Assembly (NCBI RefSeq): GCF_018325905.1
Contig: NZ_AP021901.1
Span: 372,001 to 436,000 of the forward strand
Direction: 5' to 3'
DNA from: Pseudomonas sp. St316
GTDB taxonomy: Bacteria > Pseudomonadota > Gammaproteobacteria > Pseudomonadales > Pseudomonadaceae
DNA length: 64,000 bases
The notes beneath the pieces were generated by a model. The model searched no databases. It had not been told where the DNA came from and worked only from the letters and a program-made list of their open reading frames with translations. The position numbers and the translations under genes are program-made. This document shows positions 8,549 to 17,391 of this stretch, in pieces (positions within the stretch are counted from its first letter, which is position 1; every line of letters begins with the position of its first letter).

Positions 8549-9358
8549 TCAGCTTTCCCAGCCGGCTTGGTAGAGCTTGCCGTGGGCCTTGTCCAGGGCG
8601 GCGCGCACGGCTGGCGAATGCTGGTAGATGTCGACGAACTTGATCAGCCGCGGGTCGTTCTTGCTCTTGGGCTGGATCACGAACTGAATCACGTACTCCT
8701 TGTGATCGAGGCCGTCGAACAGCAAGGCAGAGCTGGCATCGAAGGTCTTGGCCAGGCGGATGTAGGCGGGATAACCCTGCACCAGGTCGGCGTCTTCATA
8801 AGCGCGCACCAACTGCACGGCTTCGACCTGCAGGATCTTGAGCTTCTTCGGGTTGGCGACGATGTCGTCTTCGGTGGCCTTGTAGCCGACACCCGGCTTG
8901 AGGCTGATCAGCCCGGCCTTGGCCAACAGTTGCAGGCCGCGCCCGCTGTTGATCGGGTCGTTGGCAATGGCGACGCTGGCACCTTCTGGCAGTTCGTCGA
9001 AGCTTTTGTATTTTTTCGAATAGAGGCCGACGTTATTGATGATTCCTGGCGCAAACGGCACCAGGTCGAATCCGGCGGCGGCCTTGGCATTTTCCAGGAA
9101 CGGGATGTGCTGGAAGTAATTCACATCGATATCACCGGAGGCCAGGCTGACGTTGGGCGCGATCCAGTCGCTGAACTCTACCAGCTCGACTTTCAGGCCT
9201 TGTTTGCCGGCTTCTTCGACGGCGGCCTCCAGGGGAATGGCGAACGCGGCGGTTGTGCCGATTTTCAACGGTGCATCAGCAGCGAACAGCGCCGAGCTGA
9301 AGAGGCCGAGGGTCAGGGCCAGTGCTTTGACTGGCAGGGTCAGGCGTTGCTTGGTCAT
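8549..9358 (-). CDS. MetQ/NlpA family substrate-binding protein without a lipobox
   Basis: A 269-residue NlpA-family binding protein. The signal peptide ([26 protein letters not shown]) ends in ALFA-ADAP with no Cys, so it should be a soluble periplasmic protein, unlike E. coli MetQ, which is a lipoprotein. Family phrases include [34 protein letters not shown] and [20 protein letters not shown] 9358 is preferred over in-frame codons upstream that lie in the REPIN-containing gap. It is the first gene of the metNI transporter and probably part of a longer operon with the monooxygenase genes. Confidence 0.88.
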   Translation of the reverse strand: MTKQRLTLPVKALALTLGLFSSALFAADAPLKIGTTAAFAIPLEAAVEEAGKQGLKVELVEFSDWIAPNVSLASGDIDVNYFQHIPFLENAKAAAGFDLVPFAPGIINNVGLYSKKYKSFDELPEGASVAIANDPINSGRGLQLLAKAGLISLKPGVGYKATEDDIVANPKKLKILQVEAVQLVRAYEDADLVQGYPAYIRLAKTFDASSALLFDGLDHKEYVIQFVIQPKSKNDPRLIKFVDIYQHSPAVRAALDKAHGKLYQAGWES

Positions 9359-9416
9359 GTCGGATATTCCAGTCATTTCAGGGGGGCGGTGCATATTTTT
9401 GTGGCGAACAGCGCTA

Positions 9417-9504
9417 TGTGGGAGCAAGGCTTGCCCGCGATGAAGTTGATGCGGTCTCTCAAAAACCGAGGTGTCTGCATCGCGAGCAAGCTTTGCTCCC
9501 ACAG
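9417..9504. repeat. REPIN with unlike arms
   Basis: The left arm reads TGTGGGAGCAAGGCTTGCCC and the right arm is the complement of the GCAAAGC type, so the two arms come from different subtypes. A partial extra copy (TTGCTCCCACAG) follows at 9509-9520. It lies inside the sulfur operon, between the binding-protein and monooxygenase genes. Confidence 0.85.
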
Positions 9505-9522
9505 TGCCTTGCTCCCACAGGG

Positions 9523-10881
9523 TCAGTGCCGGTAGGTCGAGCCAGTGTGTTGTCCGGGTAGATGGGCCCCCGCGTGAAACAGTTTCTCGCGCAGGGTGCC
9601 GTTGTCGTATTCGGTCTTGTACGAGCCGCGTCGCTGCAACTCGGGAATCACCAGGTCGATGAAGTCCACGTAGCTTTGCGGCGTGACGATGCGGGTCAGG
9701 TTGAAACCATCGAGGCCGGTTTCGGCGATCCACGACTCCAGCTCGTCGGCCACCTGTTCGGGCGAGCCGACCACCGTGATGTAACGACCGCCCAGGGCGT
9801 GTTGCTCGAGCAATTTGCGCCGGGTCCAGTCGTTGTTCTGCAAGGTCTTGGTGGCGGACTGGATGGCGTTGCTCTTGACGTACTGGATCGGTTCGTCCAG
9901 CTCGTACTGGGAAAAATCGATCCCTGTCGACGCGGAAAAATGCGCCACACCGGCCTCTGCGCTGGCGTAGCTCAGGTACTCGGCATGCTTGGCCCAGGCG
10001 GCCGCTTCGGTTTCGCCGACGATTACGTTCAGGCCCATGAACACCTTGATGTCCTCGGGATTACGCCCGGCCCGGGTGGCACTGGCACGCACCTTGTCCA
10101 CCTGGACCTTGGTCGCCGGTTTGTTCTGGCCGCTGATGAACACACACTCGGCATGCCGTCCGGCGAACAGCAGGCCGCGCTCGGAACTGCCGGCCTGGAA
10201 CAGCACCGGCGTGCGCTGGGGTGAGGGTTCGCACAGGTGATAGCCCTCGACCTGGTAGAACTCGCCCTGGTGCCGGACCTTGTGCACTTTCTCCGGGCGG
10301 GCATAAATCCGCTGCTCGCGGTCGTTGAGCACCGCGTCGTTTTCCCAGCTGCCTTCCCACAATTTGTAAAGCACTTGCAGGTACTCATCGGCCTGGTCAT
10401 AGCGGCGGTCATGCTCGACCTGCGCCGTCAGGCCCATGGCCTTGGCGGCGCTGTCCAGGTAGCCGGTGACGATGTTCCAGCCGACCCGACCACGACTCAG
10501 GTGGTCGAGGGTGCTCATGCGTCGGGCGAACAGGTAGGGCGGTTCGTAGGTCAGGTTGGCGGTGAGGCCGAAGCCGAGGTTTTTCGTCACGGCGGCCATC
10601 GCAGAAACCAGCAACAACGGGTCGTTGACCGGCAGCTGGATCGACTCTTTGAGCGTGACGTCCACCGACTGCTGGTACACGTCATAGACACCGACGATGT
10701 CGGCGATGAACAGCCCGTCGAACAGCCCGCGTTCGAGCAATTGCGCCAGGGCAGTCCAGTATTCGATCGTGTTGAACTGGGTCGATGTGTCCTGGGGGTG
10801 GGTCCACAAGCCGTGATTGATGTGCCCGATGCAGTTCATGTTGAACGCGTTGAGCAGGATTTTTTTCTTGCCGTCCGCCAT
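9523..10881 (-). CDS. DszA/NtaA-type flavin-dependent monooxygenase (LLM class)
   Basis: A 452-residue TIM-barrel flavin monooxygenase of the bacterial-luciferase group, branch NtaA/SnaA/DszA/SoxA. Features include an N-terminal NAFNMNCIGHINHGLWTHP, the conserved DHLSRGRVGWNIVTGYLDSAAKAMG (about residues 125-149), and VLFQAGSSERGLLFAGRHAECVF at about 230-250. Such enzymes use FMNH2 supplied by a separate reductase to oxygenate sulfones, sulfonates or nitrilotriacetate-like compounds. The start overlaps the stop of the first SfnB-type gene by one base. No flavin reductase gene is seen nearby, so reduced flavin must come from elsewhere. The substrate is unknown. Confidence 0.88.
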   Translation of the reverse strand: MADGKKKILLNAFNMNCIGHINHGLWTHPQDTSTQFNTIEYWTALAQLLERGLFDGLFIADIVGVYDVYQQSVDVTLKESIQLPVNDPLLLVSAMAAVTKNLGFGLTANLTYEPPYLFARRMSTLDHLSRGRVGWNIVTGYLDSAAKAMGLTAQVEHDRRYDQADEYLQVLYKLWEGSWENDAVLNDREQRIYARPEKVHKVRHQGEFYQVEGYHLCEPSPQRTPVLFQAGSSERGLLFAGRHAECVFISGQNKPATKVQVDKVRASATRAGRNPEDIKVFMGLNVIVGETEAAAWAKHAEYLSYASAEAGVAHFSASTGIDFSQYELDEPIQYVKSNAIQSATKTLQNNDWTRRKLLEQHALGGRYITVVGSPEQVADELESWIAETGLDGFNLTRIVTPQSYVDFIDLVIPELQRRGSYKTEYDNGTLREKLFHAGAHLPGQHTGSTYRH

Positions 10882-12074
10882 CAGATAGTCCCCCGCAGCG
10901 GCGGTTTTTCATCGTTGAGGTAGAAGTTGCCCACCGCGTGGTATTTCCAGCGCACCGGGTCATGCAGGGTGTGCACCCGAGCGTTGCGCCAGTGGCGGTC
11001 GAGGCCATGTTCGGCCAGGGTCGCCTGGCTGCCGGCCAATTCGAACAGCGTGCTGCTGGCGGCCAGGGAAATTTCGGTGCTGATGGCACGGGCTTCGGCC
11101 ACGGCAATCGAGGCAGCGGCGACCGTGTCGGCCCGGGTGTCGGCCTGGGCTCGGTCGAGAAACTCACCGGCGCGCTCCAACAGGGCTTCGGCGGCATGCA
11201 GGCGGATGCTCAGTTGGCCGAAACTCTTGAGGGTGTGCGGGTCTTCGGTGGCGACGTCGCTGGTGGCGTCGATCCAGGGGCGGGTTTTATTGCGGACAAA
11301 ATGCAGGGCGTCCTCATAGGCGGCGCGGGCGATGCCGGTGTCGATGGCGGCGTGAAGAATCTGCGCCAGCGGCCCTACCGGTGTGGGGCGTTCGAAGGCG
11401 CTCTGGAAGGGCACGATGTCTGCGGCGGCGACATACACGTCTTCGAACACCACCGAACCACTGCCAGTGGTGCGCTGGCCAAAACCGCTCCAATCGTCGA
11501 TCACCGTCAGGCCCTGGCTGTTGCGAGGAACGAACGCCAGTTGTTGCACGCCGTTTTCGTCCACCACCGATGTGGGGATGCGTTGGGCGTAGATCGCGCC
11601 CGTGGCGTAGAACTTGCGACCGTTGATGCGATAGCCCTCGCCGTCGCGGCGCAGTTGGGTGATGCGGTCATGGGCCGTCTTGGTGCCAAGTTCGGCCAGG
11701 GCGTTACCAAAGCGTTGGCCGGCGAGCACTTCGGCGTACAGGCGTTGTTGTTGCGCTTTAGTGCCGTTTACCCGCAGCACTTCCAAGGCGTAGAAATGAT
11801 TTTGCGGAATCTGCCCCAGCGAGCCGTCGGCCTGAGAAATCAGCGCGATGACTTTGGCCAGGGTGACGTTGGAAACACCGGCACCGCCATAGGCCTTGGG
11901 CACGCTGATACCCCACAGGCCCGAGCGGGAGAAGGCCTCCAGTTCCGGGTACGGCAAGCGGCGCTCGCGGTCGCGCAGGGCGCTGTCACGCTTGAAGTCA
12001 TCGGCCAGGTCGCTGGCCACGATCAGGGCTTGTTCATCGCTGGTGATCACCGCGACGTGTTGAGAAAACGTCAT
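10881..12074 (-). CDS. SfnB-family sulfur acquisition oxidoreductase (DszC-like), copy 1
   Basis: A 397-residue protein with the acyl-CoA-dehydrogenase fold in the DszC/SfnB branch. The N-terminal helical domain begins QALIVASDLADDF; the middle strand domain carries NGRKFYATGAIYAQRI and DDWSGFGQRTTGSGSVVFEDV; the C-terminal domain ends in HTLHDPVRWKYHAVGNFYLN, the standard ending of this branch. Members use reduced flavin to oxygenate sulfur compounds rather than dehydrogenate acyl-CoA. It is tandem with a paralogue 23 bases upstream and coupled to the DszA-like gene downstream. Confidence 0.88.
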   Translation of the reverse strand: MTFSQHVAVITSDEQALIVASDLADDFKRDSALRDRERRLPYPELEAFSRSGLWGISVPKAYGGAGVSNVTLAKVIALISQADGSLGQIPQNHFYALEVLRVNGTKAQQQRLYAEVLAGQRFGNALAELGTKTAHDRITQLRRDGEGYRINGRKFYATGAIYAQRIPTSVVDENGVQQLAFVPRNSQGLTVIDDWSGFGQRTTGSGSVVFEDVYVAAADIVPFQSAFERPTPVGPLAQILHAAIDTGIARAAYEDALHFVRNKTRPWIDATSDVATEDPHTLKSFGQLSIRLHAAEALLERAGEFLDRAQADTRADTVAAASIAVAEARAISTEISLAASSTLFELAGSQATLAEHGLDRHWRNARVHTLHDPVRWKYHAVGNFYLNDEKPPLRGTI

Positions 12075-12097
12075 GTGCTGCTCCAGAGGTCGGGTCG

Positions 12098-13339
12098 TCA
12101 GATCCAGGAATGGCGGGCCGGCAAGGTGCCGTTCAGGTGGTAGGCGCCTACCGCGTGATACTTCCAGCGCACCGGGTCGTGCAGGGTGTGGACCCGTGCG
12201 TTGCGCCAGTGGCGATCGAGGTTGAATTCGGCGAGGGTGGCGCGGCTGCCGGCCAGTTCGAAGAGTTTTTCGCTGGCTTGCAGGGCGATTTCGGTGGTGA
12301 GCACTTTGGCCTCGGCCACGGCAATCGAGGCGCGGGCAGCCGATTGCGCCGTGATGGGGGCGGCACTGACCTGGTCCAACACTTGTCCGGCCTTGCGCAG
12401 CAAGGCTTCGGCGGCGTGCAGTTCGATTTTCAGTTTGCCAATGTCGGCGATCACGTAGAGGTCATCACTGGCCCGCTCGACCTTGGCGTCGATCCAGGGC
12501 CGGGCCCGTTCACGGACGAAGGCGATGGCGTCGTCAATGGCGCCACGGGCGATGCCCGCATCGATGGCGGCCTGGATCAGTTGGGAAATCGCGCCTTGCA
12601 CGCCGGGTGTTTCGTTGATGCGCCAGTTATCCAGAACCAACTCGGCATCCACGCGTACATTGTTCAGCAGCACCGTGCCGCTGGCCGTGGTGCGCTGGCC
12701 GAACCCCGACCAGTCGTCGACGATCCGCAGGCCCGGTGTGCCGCGCCGCACGAACGCCAGCACCTGGCGGCCTTCCTCATTCAACGCCTTGACCGCTACC
12801 CAATGGGCAAACAGTGCGCCGGTGGAATAGAACTTCTGGCCATTGATGACGAAGCCGTCACCGTCGGCGGTGATCCGTGCCTTCAGCTCAAGGGTATTGC
12901 GAACACCCCGTTCCGGCCCGGCGTTACCGATGCGCCAACCTTCGAGGACGCTCTGCAGAAGAATTTTCTTCTGCCGTTCGGTGCCCGTGCCGAGTATCAG
13001 CTGGAGAATGCCAAACTGGTTTTGCGGGATCTGCCCTAGGGCCGGGTCAGCGGCGCTAATGATTGCGAACACGTCGGCCAGGGTGACGAACGAAACCTGT
13101 GGGCCGCCGTATGCCCGGGGAATGGCGATGCTGCCCAGTCCGCTGCGGGTAAATTGCTCAATTTCTGCCCAGGGCAGCTTGCGTTGCTGGTCACGACGCG
13201 CGGCCTGCTGACGAGCGACCTGCGCCAGTTCATGGGCAGCTTTGATGGCCTCGGCATCGTTGCGCAACACCTGTGCGGGCAACAACAGCGGTGCGATGTC
13301 CTGGTCGCTCTGGACCTTTGCTTGCGCCAAATCCGACAT
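12098..13339 (-). CDS. SfnB-family sulfur acquisition oxidoreductase (DszC-like), copy 2
   Basis: A 413-residue paralogue of the downstream gene with the same three-domain layout (NGQKFYSTGALFAHWV, DDWSGFGQRTTASGTVLLNNV, and ending HTLHDPVRWKYHAVGAYHLNG). It is the first gene of the leftward sulfur operon. ATG 13339 (MSDLAQAK) is preferred to a GTG nine bases upstream because GGAG sits eight bases before the ATG. The two paralogues differ widely in their first 60 residues, so they may act on different sulfur substrates or form a heteromer. Upstream lies an AT-rich, promoter-like region. Confidence 0.88.
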   Translation of the reverse strand: MSDLAQAKVQSDQDIAPLLLPAQVLRNDAEAIKAAHELAQVARQQAARRDQQRKLPWAEIEQFTRSGLGSIAIPRAYGGPQVSFVTLADVFAIISAADPALGQIPQNQFGILQLILGTGTERQKKILLQSVLEGWRIGNAGPERGVRNTLELKARITADGDGFVINGQKFYSTGALFAHWVAVKALNEEGRQVLAFVRRGTPGLRIVDDWSGFGQRTTASGTVLLNNVRVDAELVLDNWRINETPGVQGAISQLIQAAIDAGIARGAIDDAIAFVRERARPWIDAKVERASDDLYVIADIGKLKIELHAAEALLRKAGQVLDQVSAAPITAQSAARASIAVAEAKVLTTEIALQASEKLFELAGSRATLAEFNLDRHWRNARVHTLHDPVRWKYHAVGAYHLNGTLPARHSWI

Positions 13340-13429
13340 TACAGCCACTCCGTGGCTGCGGGCAGTGCCGGGGCATACTGCACTGGGGTGATTGTGTTGC
13401 GTTCCATACCCACCTCACATCTCAAGAAA

Positions 13430-13559
13430 CGCCGCGATGAATGCGGCGAGCGAAAATCAAGAATGTCCGGTGGTCCGGTTCATATACCCTAAGCGTGTAT
13501 AAATTTTTTTTAAACTAACTTTTAGGAATATTAATAGAGAGCTTTTGTCGAGTGATGTT
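13430..13559 (-). promoter_or_regulatory. AT-rich upstream region of the SfnB/DszA/met-type operon
   Basis: Bases 13497-13545 are strikingly AT-rich (a run of eight or more T followed by TAAACTAACTTTTAGGAATATTAATAG) in a GC-rich genome. A perfect small hairpin, CGCCGC-N7-GCGGCG, lies at 13430-13448 between this stretch and the first gene. AT-rich upstream regions are usual at CysB-controlled sulfur promoters, but no defined operator is claimed. Confidence 0.45.
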
Positions 13560-13587
13560 GTGGCGAGGGGATAAATCCCCTCGCCAC
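13560..13587. repeat. Solo REP hairpin of the GTGGCGAGGGGA type
   Basis: A perfect 12-bp stem, GTGGCGAGGGGA / TCCCCTCGCCAC, around the loop TAAA. The same unit forms the outer arm of the larger inverted repeat at 37067-37194, so this is a single copy of that REP class. It lies 17 bases past the stop of the orphan repeat protein and could end its transcript. Confidence 0.85.
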
Positions 13588-13604
13588 GCTGCTTGCTCAG
13601 GGAT

Positions 13605-14372
13605 TCACGTTCGGCGGTGCGGCTCGGCGACCATAGCGGCGTTTTTCGTCGGGTTTTTCAGATAGGGATTGGCGCAACCGATCTTCAACGTCAGTGGCGG
13701 TGCCCAGTGGGAGTTGTTGCCCACACGGTCGAGGATGCAGTAGGTCACTTCCAGGCGCAGGTCTTCTCCTGCCTCCAGGATGATCTGCGGCGCAACCCAG
13801 ATATTGATCGGTTGGCCGACCTCACTGGCGGTGACGGCAGGCAGGTCCATGCGTACATCGCCCCAGCGCAGGGTCACGGCATCGCCGGCGGCCATGTTCA
13901 GGTAGGGTTCGATGGTCAGCGGTACGCCGCGCTTGATCTGGTTGGGGTTCACCCCTTGGCGTCGGATAGTGCCGGGAATGCGCACTGGCGCCAGGCCTTG
14001 GTTTTCATCGCCGCTCAGGGCCACCGGTTGGCCGCCGGGACAATCGAGCTTCACCTGCATCCGTTGCTTGGCTGACAGCGCCGGCCCGCGTCCAACCTGC
14101 ATCACCCGGTAATGGATACGCGAGGTGCCGTTGACGATAAAGCTCTCCGGGACCCGCATCGTGATGTTGCCCGGTACATCTGCCGGCGACAGCACGCGCG
14201 AGCCGACATAGCAGTTGTCCCAGAACAGTTCGATCAGGTCACCTGCGTCCATACCAGGGTAGGGCGCGATGGCAACCTCCAGGTGAGCGGCGTTGGCGAT
14301 ATTGATGCCAGTAGGGTGGGCATTGACCAGGGTGGGGGCGGCCAACTCGGGACTCTTCGACTTACATGTCAT
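13605..14372 (-). CDS. Hypothetical protein with two internal beta-rich repeats
   Basis: A 255-residue protein without a signal peptide or membrane segment. It appears to be an internal duplication: LEVAIAPYPGMDAGDLIELFW in the first half matches LTIEPYLNMAAGDAVTLRWG in the second, and both halves end in a strand-rich segment with a Cys (VKLDCPGG and LEVTYCILD). The look is of two Ig-like or jelly-roll strand modules. AAGGAG lies seven bases before ATG 14372. I do not recognise a named family. It sits alone in a lower-GC pocket between two sulfur operons, which suggests later insertion. The function is unknown. Confidence 0.75.
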   Translation of the reverse strand: MTCKSKSPELAAPTLVNAHPTGINIANAAHLEVAIAPYPGMDAGDLIELFWDNCYVGSRVLSPADVPGNITMRVPESFIVNGTSRIHYRVMQVGRGPALSAKQRMQVKLDCPGGQPVALSGDENQGLAPVRIPGTIRRQGVNPNQIKRGVPLTIEPYLNMAAGDAVTLRWGDVRMDLPAVTASEVGQPINIWVAPQIILEAGEDLRLEVTYCILDRVGNNSHWAPPLTLKIGCANPYLKNPTKNAAMVAEPHRRT

Positions 14373-14866
14373 GGTGTTCTCCTTGATGCTTGAAAACTAA
14401 GTCCGTTTCGGAAAGTTCAACGGCAATGGTGGATCGCGACATGGTTTATTTGCGCAGCCCTATAGGCTGTCTGCGCTTAGTCGATGCGCAAACTAATCAA
14501 TGTGCGTTGCCTGTTGGGCACTAGATAAGGGCTCTCTAGTTTCGGTGTCAATAGAGCCGTTTGCCTAATAACTCATTATGAAAGGCTTCAGAAACATCCT
14601 ACATGCGCCTGTTAAGAATGCTTGGCTTCAAAGGCCATTTTCCCAGGCTTGCCGGTTTTCGAAATAGGTCTTGAACGAGGTCTGGAAACTAGGTGGCGGG
14701 AGGCTTGGGCGCAAGGGAAGTGTTACGAGAGGTATGTATATGCTGTTGCATGTATAAGATGAGTGGGACGGAAGTTGCAAGTTGTGACGTCTTTGTAGCG
14801 CCTGTGATAACGCCGTATTAATTATGTAGCAGCCTCACTTCCATCCCTGGAAGTGATGATGCTGAT
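14373..14866. other. 494-base lower-GC gap without a gene
   Basis: No coding frame with family-like content is seen on either strand. Two weak structures are present: an imperfect hairpin at about 14451-14476 (GCGCAGCC...GGCTGTCTGCGC) and a perfect 8-bp hairpin CACTTCCA-TCCC-TGGAAGTG at 14836-14855, just past the tcyN stop, with no T-run on the minus side. The promoter of the orphan repeat protein must lie here. Base composition is visibly richer in A/T than the surroundings. Confidence 0.6.
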
Positions 14867-15628
14867 TTACTGGTTGCCGTGTCCGGCGGACAGGAACTTG
14901 CTGAGGAACTGTCGAGTGCGTTCTTCCTTGGGCGCTGCAAACAAGGCCTTGGCTTCGCCTTGTTCGACGATCACGCCTTTGTCGAAAAACACCACGCGGT
15001 TGGCCACGTCCCGGGCGAAGCCCATTTCGTGGGTCACGATGACCATGGTGCGTTTTTCTTCAGCCAGGCCGCGAATGGTTGCCAGTACTTCACCCACCAG
15101 TTCCGGATCGAGGGCCGAGGTCGGCTCGTCGAACAGGATCACCGCCGGTTCCATCGCCAACGCCCGGGCAATCGCCACGCGCTGTTGCTGGCCGCCAGAA
15201 AGACGCCGTGGGTAGGCGTCCTCCTTGCCCGCCAGCCCGACCTTGGCCAAGAGCTTGCGTCCCAGGGCTTCGGCTTCGGCGCGGGGAATTTTCTTCACCA
15301 CCTGCGGGCCTTCAGTGACATTTTCCAATGCTGTGCGATGGGGAAACAGGTTGAAGTTCTGGAACACGAAGCCCACCTGCTGGCGCAAACGGCGCACCAG
15401 GCCCTGTTGTTGGTTCAGCGGGCGACTGCCATCGATCTCGATGTCGCCGACCTTGATCCGACCGCTGGTAGGCTCTTCGAGGAAATTCAAGCAGCGCAGG
15501 AAAGTGGTCTTGCCCGAGCCGCTGGGGCCGATGATCGCAACCACTTCGCCTTCTTCGATCTTCAGGTCGATGCCGTTGAGCACCACCTGCCCCTTGAACT
15601 GCTTTGTCAGTTTTTCCACGACAATCAT
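14867..15628 (-). CDS. tcyN: L-cystine ABC transporter ATP-binding protein
   Basis: A 253-residue ATPase of the polar amino-acid uptake family. Walker A is GPSGSGKTT (about residues 35-43), the signature LSGGQQQR, Walker B VILFDEPTSALDP, and the H-loop VTHEMGF. It follows the permease after a three-base gap. With TcyL and TcyJ it imports L-cystine, and in E. coli also diaminopimelate and related compounds. Assignment to cystine rests on adjacency to dcyD and to the TcyJ-like binding protein. Confidence 0.92.
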   Translation of the reverse strand: MIVVEKLTKQFKGQVVLNGIDLKIEEGEVVAIIGPSGSGKTTFLRCLNFLEEPTSGRIKVGDIEIDGSRPLNQQQGLVRRLRQQVGFVFQNFNLFPHRTALENVTEGPQVVKKIPRAEAEALGRKLLAKVGLAGKEDAYPRRLSGGQQQRVAIARALAMEPAVILFDEPTSALDPELVGEVLATIRGLAEEKRTMVIVTHEMGFARDVANRVVFFDKGVIVEQGEAKALFAAPKEERTRQFLSKFLSAGHGNQ

Positions 15629-15631
15629 GGG

Positions 15632-16297
15632 TCAGGACTCCTGGTCATGGCGATTGACCCGGGCTTCCAGGACGTTCTGCAGGTGCGAGAGCACGCTGGC
15701 CAGAATCCAATAGATCAGCGCGGCGGCCAGGTACATGGTGAAGATTTCGAAGGTTCGCGCGGTGATCAACTGCGCCTGGCGGAACAGCTCCGGCACCTGG
15801 ATGGTCGCCGCCAGCGCGGTGTCCTTGACCAGGGAAATGAAGCTGTTGCCCAACGGTGGCAGGGCCGTGCGTGCGGCTTGCGGCAGGATGGCCCGGCGCA
15901 GTGTCTGGGCGCGGGTCATGCCGATGCTTGCCGCCGCTTCCCACTGGCCGCGCTCGATGGAGCTGATGGCGGCCCGCAGGATTTCACACGCGTAGGCGGC
16001 CATGTTCAGTGAGAAACCGATCAGGGCCGCCGGTAGCGGATCCAGCTCTATGCCCAGTTGCGGCAACCCGTAATAGATCACGAACAACTGCACCAGCAAC
16101 GGCGTGCCGCGAAAGAACGACACGTAGATGCGGGCGATCCAGTTCACCAGTTTGAAGCGCGACAGGCGCATCAGCGCCAGGCCGAACCCCAGCAGCAAGC
16201 CGAAAAACATGCCGCCCAGGCTGAGGAAGACCGTGTAGTACGCGCCCTTGAGCAAGAAGGGCGCGGAGTCCAGCGCGAGTTGAAAAGCCGCTTCCAT
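15632..16297 (-). CDS. tcyL: L-cystine ABC transporter permease
   Basis: A 221-residue His/Glu/Gln/Arg-type permease with about five membrane segments. The family phrases ARIYVSFFRGTPLLVQLFVIYYGLPQLGI and the coupling loop EAAASIGMTRAQTLRRAILPQAAR are both clear. It overlaps the binding-protein gene by one base and lies three bases before the ATPase gene, so the three genes are one operon. Confidence 0.92.
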   Translation of the reverse strand: MEAAFQLALDSAPFLLKGAYYTVFLSLGGMFFGLLLGFGLALMRLSRFKLVNWIARIYVSFFRGTPLLVQLFVIYYGLPQLGIELDPLPAALIGFSLNMAAYACEILRAAISSIERGQWEAAASIGMTRAQTLRRAILPQAARTALPPLGNSFISLVKDTALAATIQVPELFRQAQLITARTFEIFTMYLAAALIYWILASVLSHLQNVLEARVNRHDQES

Positions 16298-17091
16298 TAT
16301 TTCGTGACGTCAGCGTTGAAGTACTTCTGCGAGATCTTGGCGAGGGTGCCGTCGGCGCGCAATTTGTCGATGGCCTTGTTGATCGCGTCCAGCAACTCTG
16401 GCTCGCCTTTGCGTAGGGCGATGCCGGCTTCCTGGCGAGAAAACGCTTCGCCGGCGGCCGTGGTGTCCTTGGCTTTCTTGGCATATTCCAGCGCCGCGAG
16501 GCGGTCGATCAGGATGGCATCGATGCGGCCAACGCGCAGGTCCTGGAACTTGGTCGGATCATCTTCATAGGTACGCACGTCAGCGCCAGGCACGTTGGCT
16601 TTGACCCACTGTTCATAGTTAGTGCCCAGGCCTACACCGACCTTCTTGCCAGCCAGGTCGGCGGCAGTCTTGATGGTGTCCTGATTCTTGGTCAGCACCA
16701 GCGCCTGGATCCCGGAAACGGTGTAGGGCTGGGAGAAGTCGTATTTCTTCTTGCGCTCTTCGGAGATGGTTACCTGGTTGACCACCGCGTCCAGACGCTT
16801 GGATTCCAGTGCCGCGAGGATCCCGTCCCATTTGGTCGGCTGCAGCTTGACCTTCACCCCCAGTTCCTTGGCCAGGGCTTCGGAAAACTCCACTTCAAAA
16901 CCGGCCAGCTTGCCGTCGGCGTCGACGAAACTGAACGGTGGGTAAGTGCCTTCCAGGCCGACGTTGATCACGCCTGCGTCCTTGATTTTTTGCAGCTGCT
17001 CACCGGCAACTGCTTGCCCCAACAGCCCGGCGCTCAATGCCAGGCCCAGCGAACCTACCAACAGGTTGCGACGTAATGCGGAGAAATTCAT
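16297..17091 (-). CDS. tcyJ: L-cystine-binding periplasmic protein
   Basis: A 264-residue family-3 solute-binding protein (FliY/TcyJ type). The signal peptide runs to about residue 29 (LALSAGLLGQAVAGEQ). The mature protein shows VINVGLEGTYPPFSFVD, GFEVEFSEALAKELGVK, RLDAVVNQVTISEERKKKYDFS and GKKVGVGLGTNYEQWV, the full two-lobe pattern. It is the first gene of tcyJLN, and the D-cysteine desulfhydrase gene lies upstream on the same strand beyond a REPIN. Confidence 0.92.
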   Translation of the reverse strand: MNFSALRRNLLVGSLGLALSAGLLGQAVAGEQLQKIKDAGVINVGLEGTYPPFSFVDADGKLAGFEVEFSEALAKELGVKVKLQPTKWDGILAALESKRLDAVVNQVTISEERKKKYDFSQPYTVSGIQALVLTKNQDTIKTAADLAGKKVGVGLGTNYEQWVKANVPGADVRTYEDDPTKFQDLRVGRIDAILIDRLAALEYAKKAKDTTAAGEAFSRQEAGIALRKGEPELLDAINKAIDKLRADGTLAKISQKYFNADVTK

Positions 17092-17293
17092 GACAAGCCC
17101 CTGTGCTTTCTTATGAAGAGGTTATTTTGGCTGAGATAAGGCGTAGCCGCGATCCGAAAAGATTGCCACATCCTGCCTTAAAGCAGCTCGGGCGTCTCGC
17201 GGCAAATGCGCCTGCGGCGAGACTATAAGATGGCTTTTATAGATTGGAAAATAATATTAAATCAATCGCATATGTCTATTTGGAATGAGTATT
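17092..17293 (-). promoter_or_regulatory. AT-rich upstream region of tcyJLN
   Basis: Bases 17221-17290 are AT-rich (TATAAGATGGCTTTTATAG, then AAATAATATTAAATCAATCG), matching the composition seen upstream of the SfnB and tau operons. TATAA and TTATA form a small inverted repeat. A CysB-type site is plausible but not demonstrated. Confidence 0.4.
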
Positions 17294-17380
17294 TGTGGGA
17301 GCGAGCTTGCTCGCGATCGCGGTGGATCAGCCGAAATGTATGGAGCTGACATACCGCTATCGCGAGCAAGCTCGCCCCAC
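17294..17380. repeat. REPIN (inverted REP pair)
   Basis: The left arm starts TGTGGGAGCGAGCTTGCTCG at 17294; the right arm ends CTCGCCCCAC at 17380, with one base lost from the usual GCTCCCAC. It separates dcyD from tcyJ. Confidence 0.88.
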
Positions 17381-17391
17381 CGAAGTCTCCA

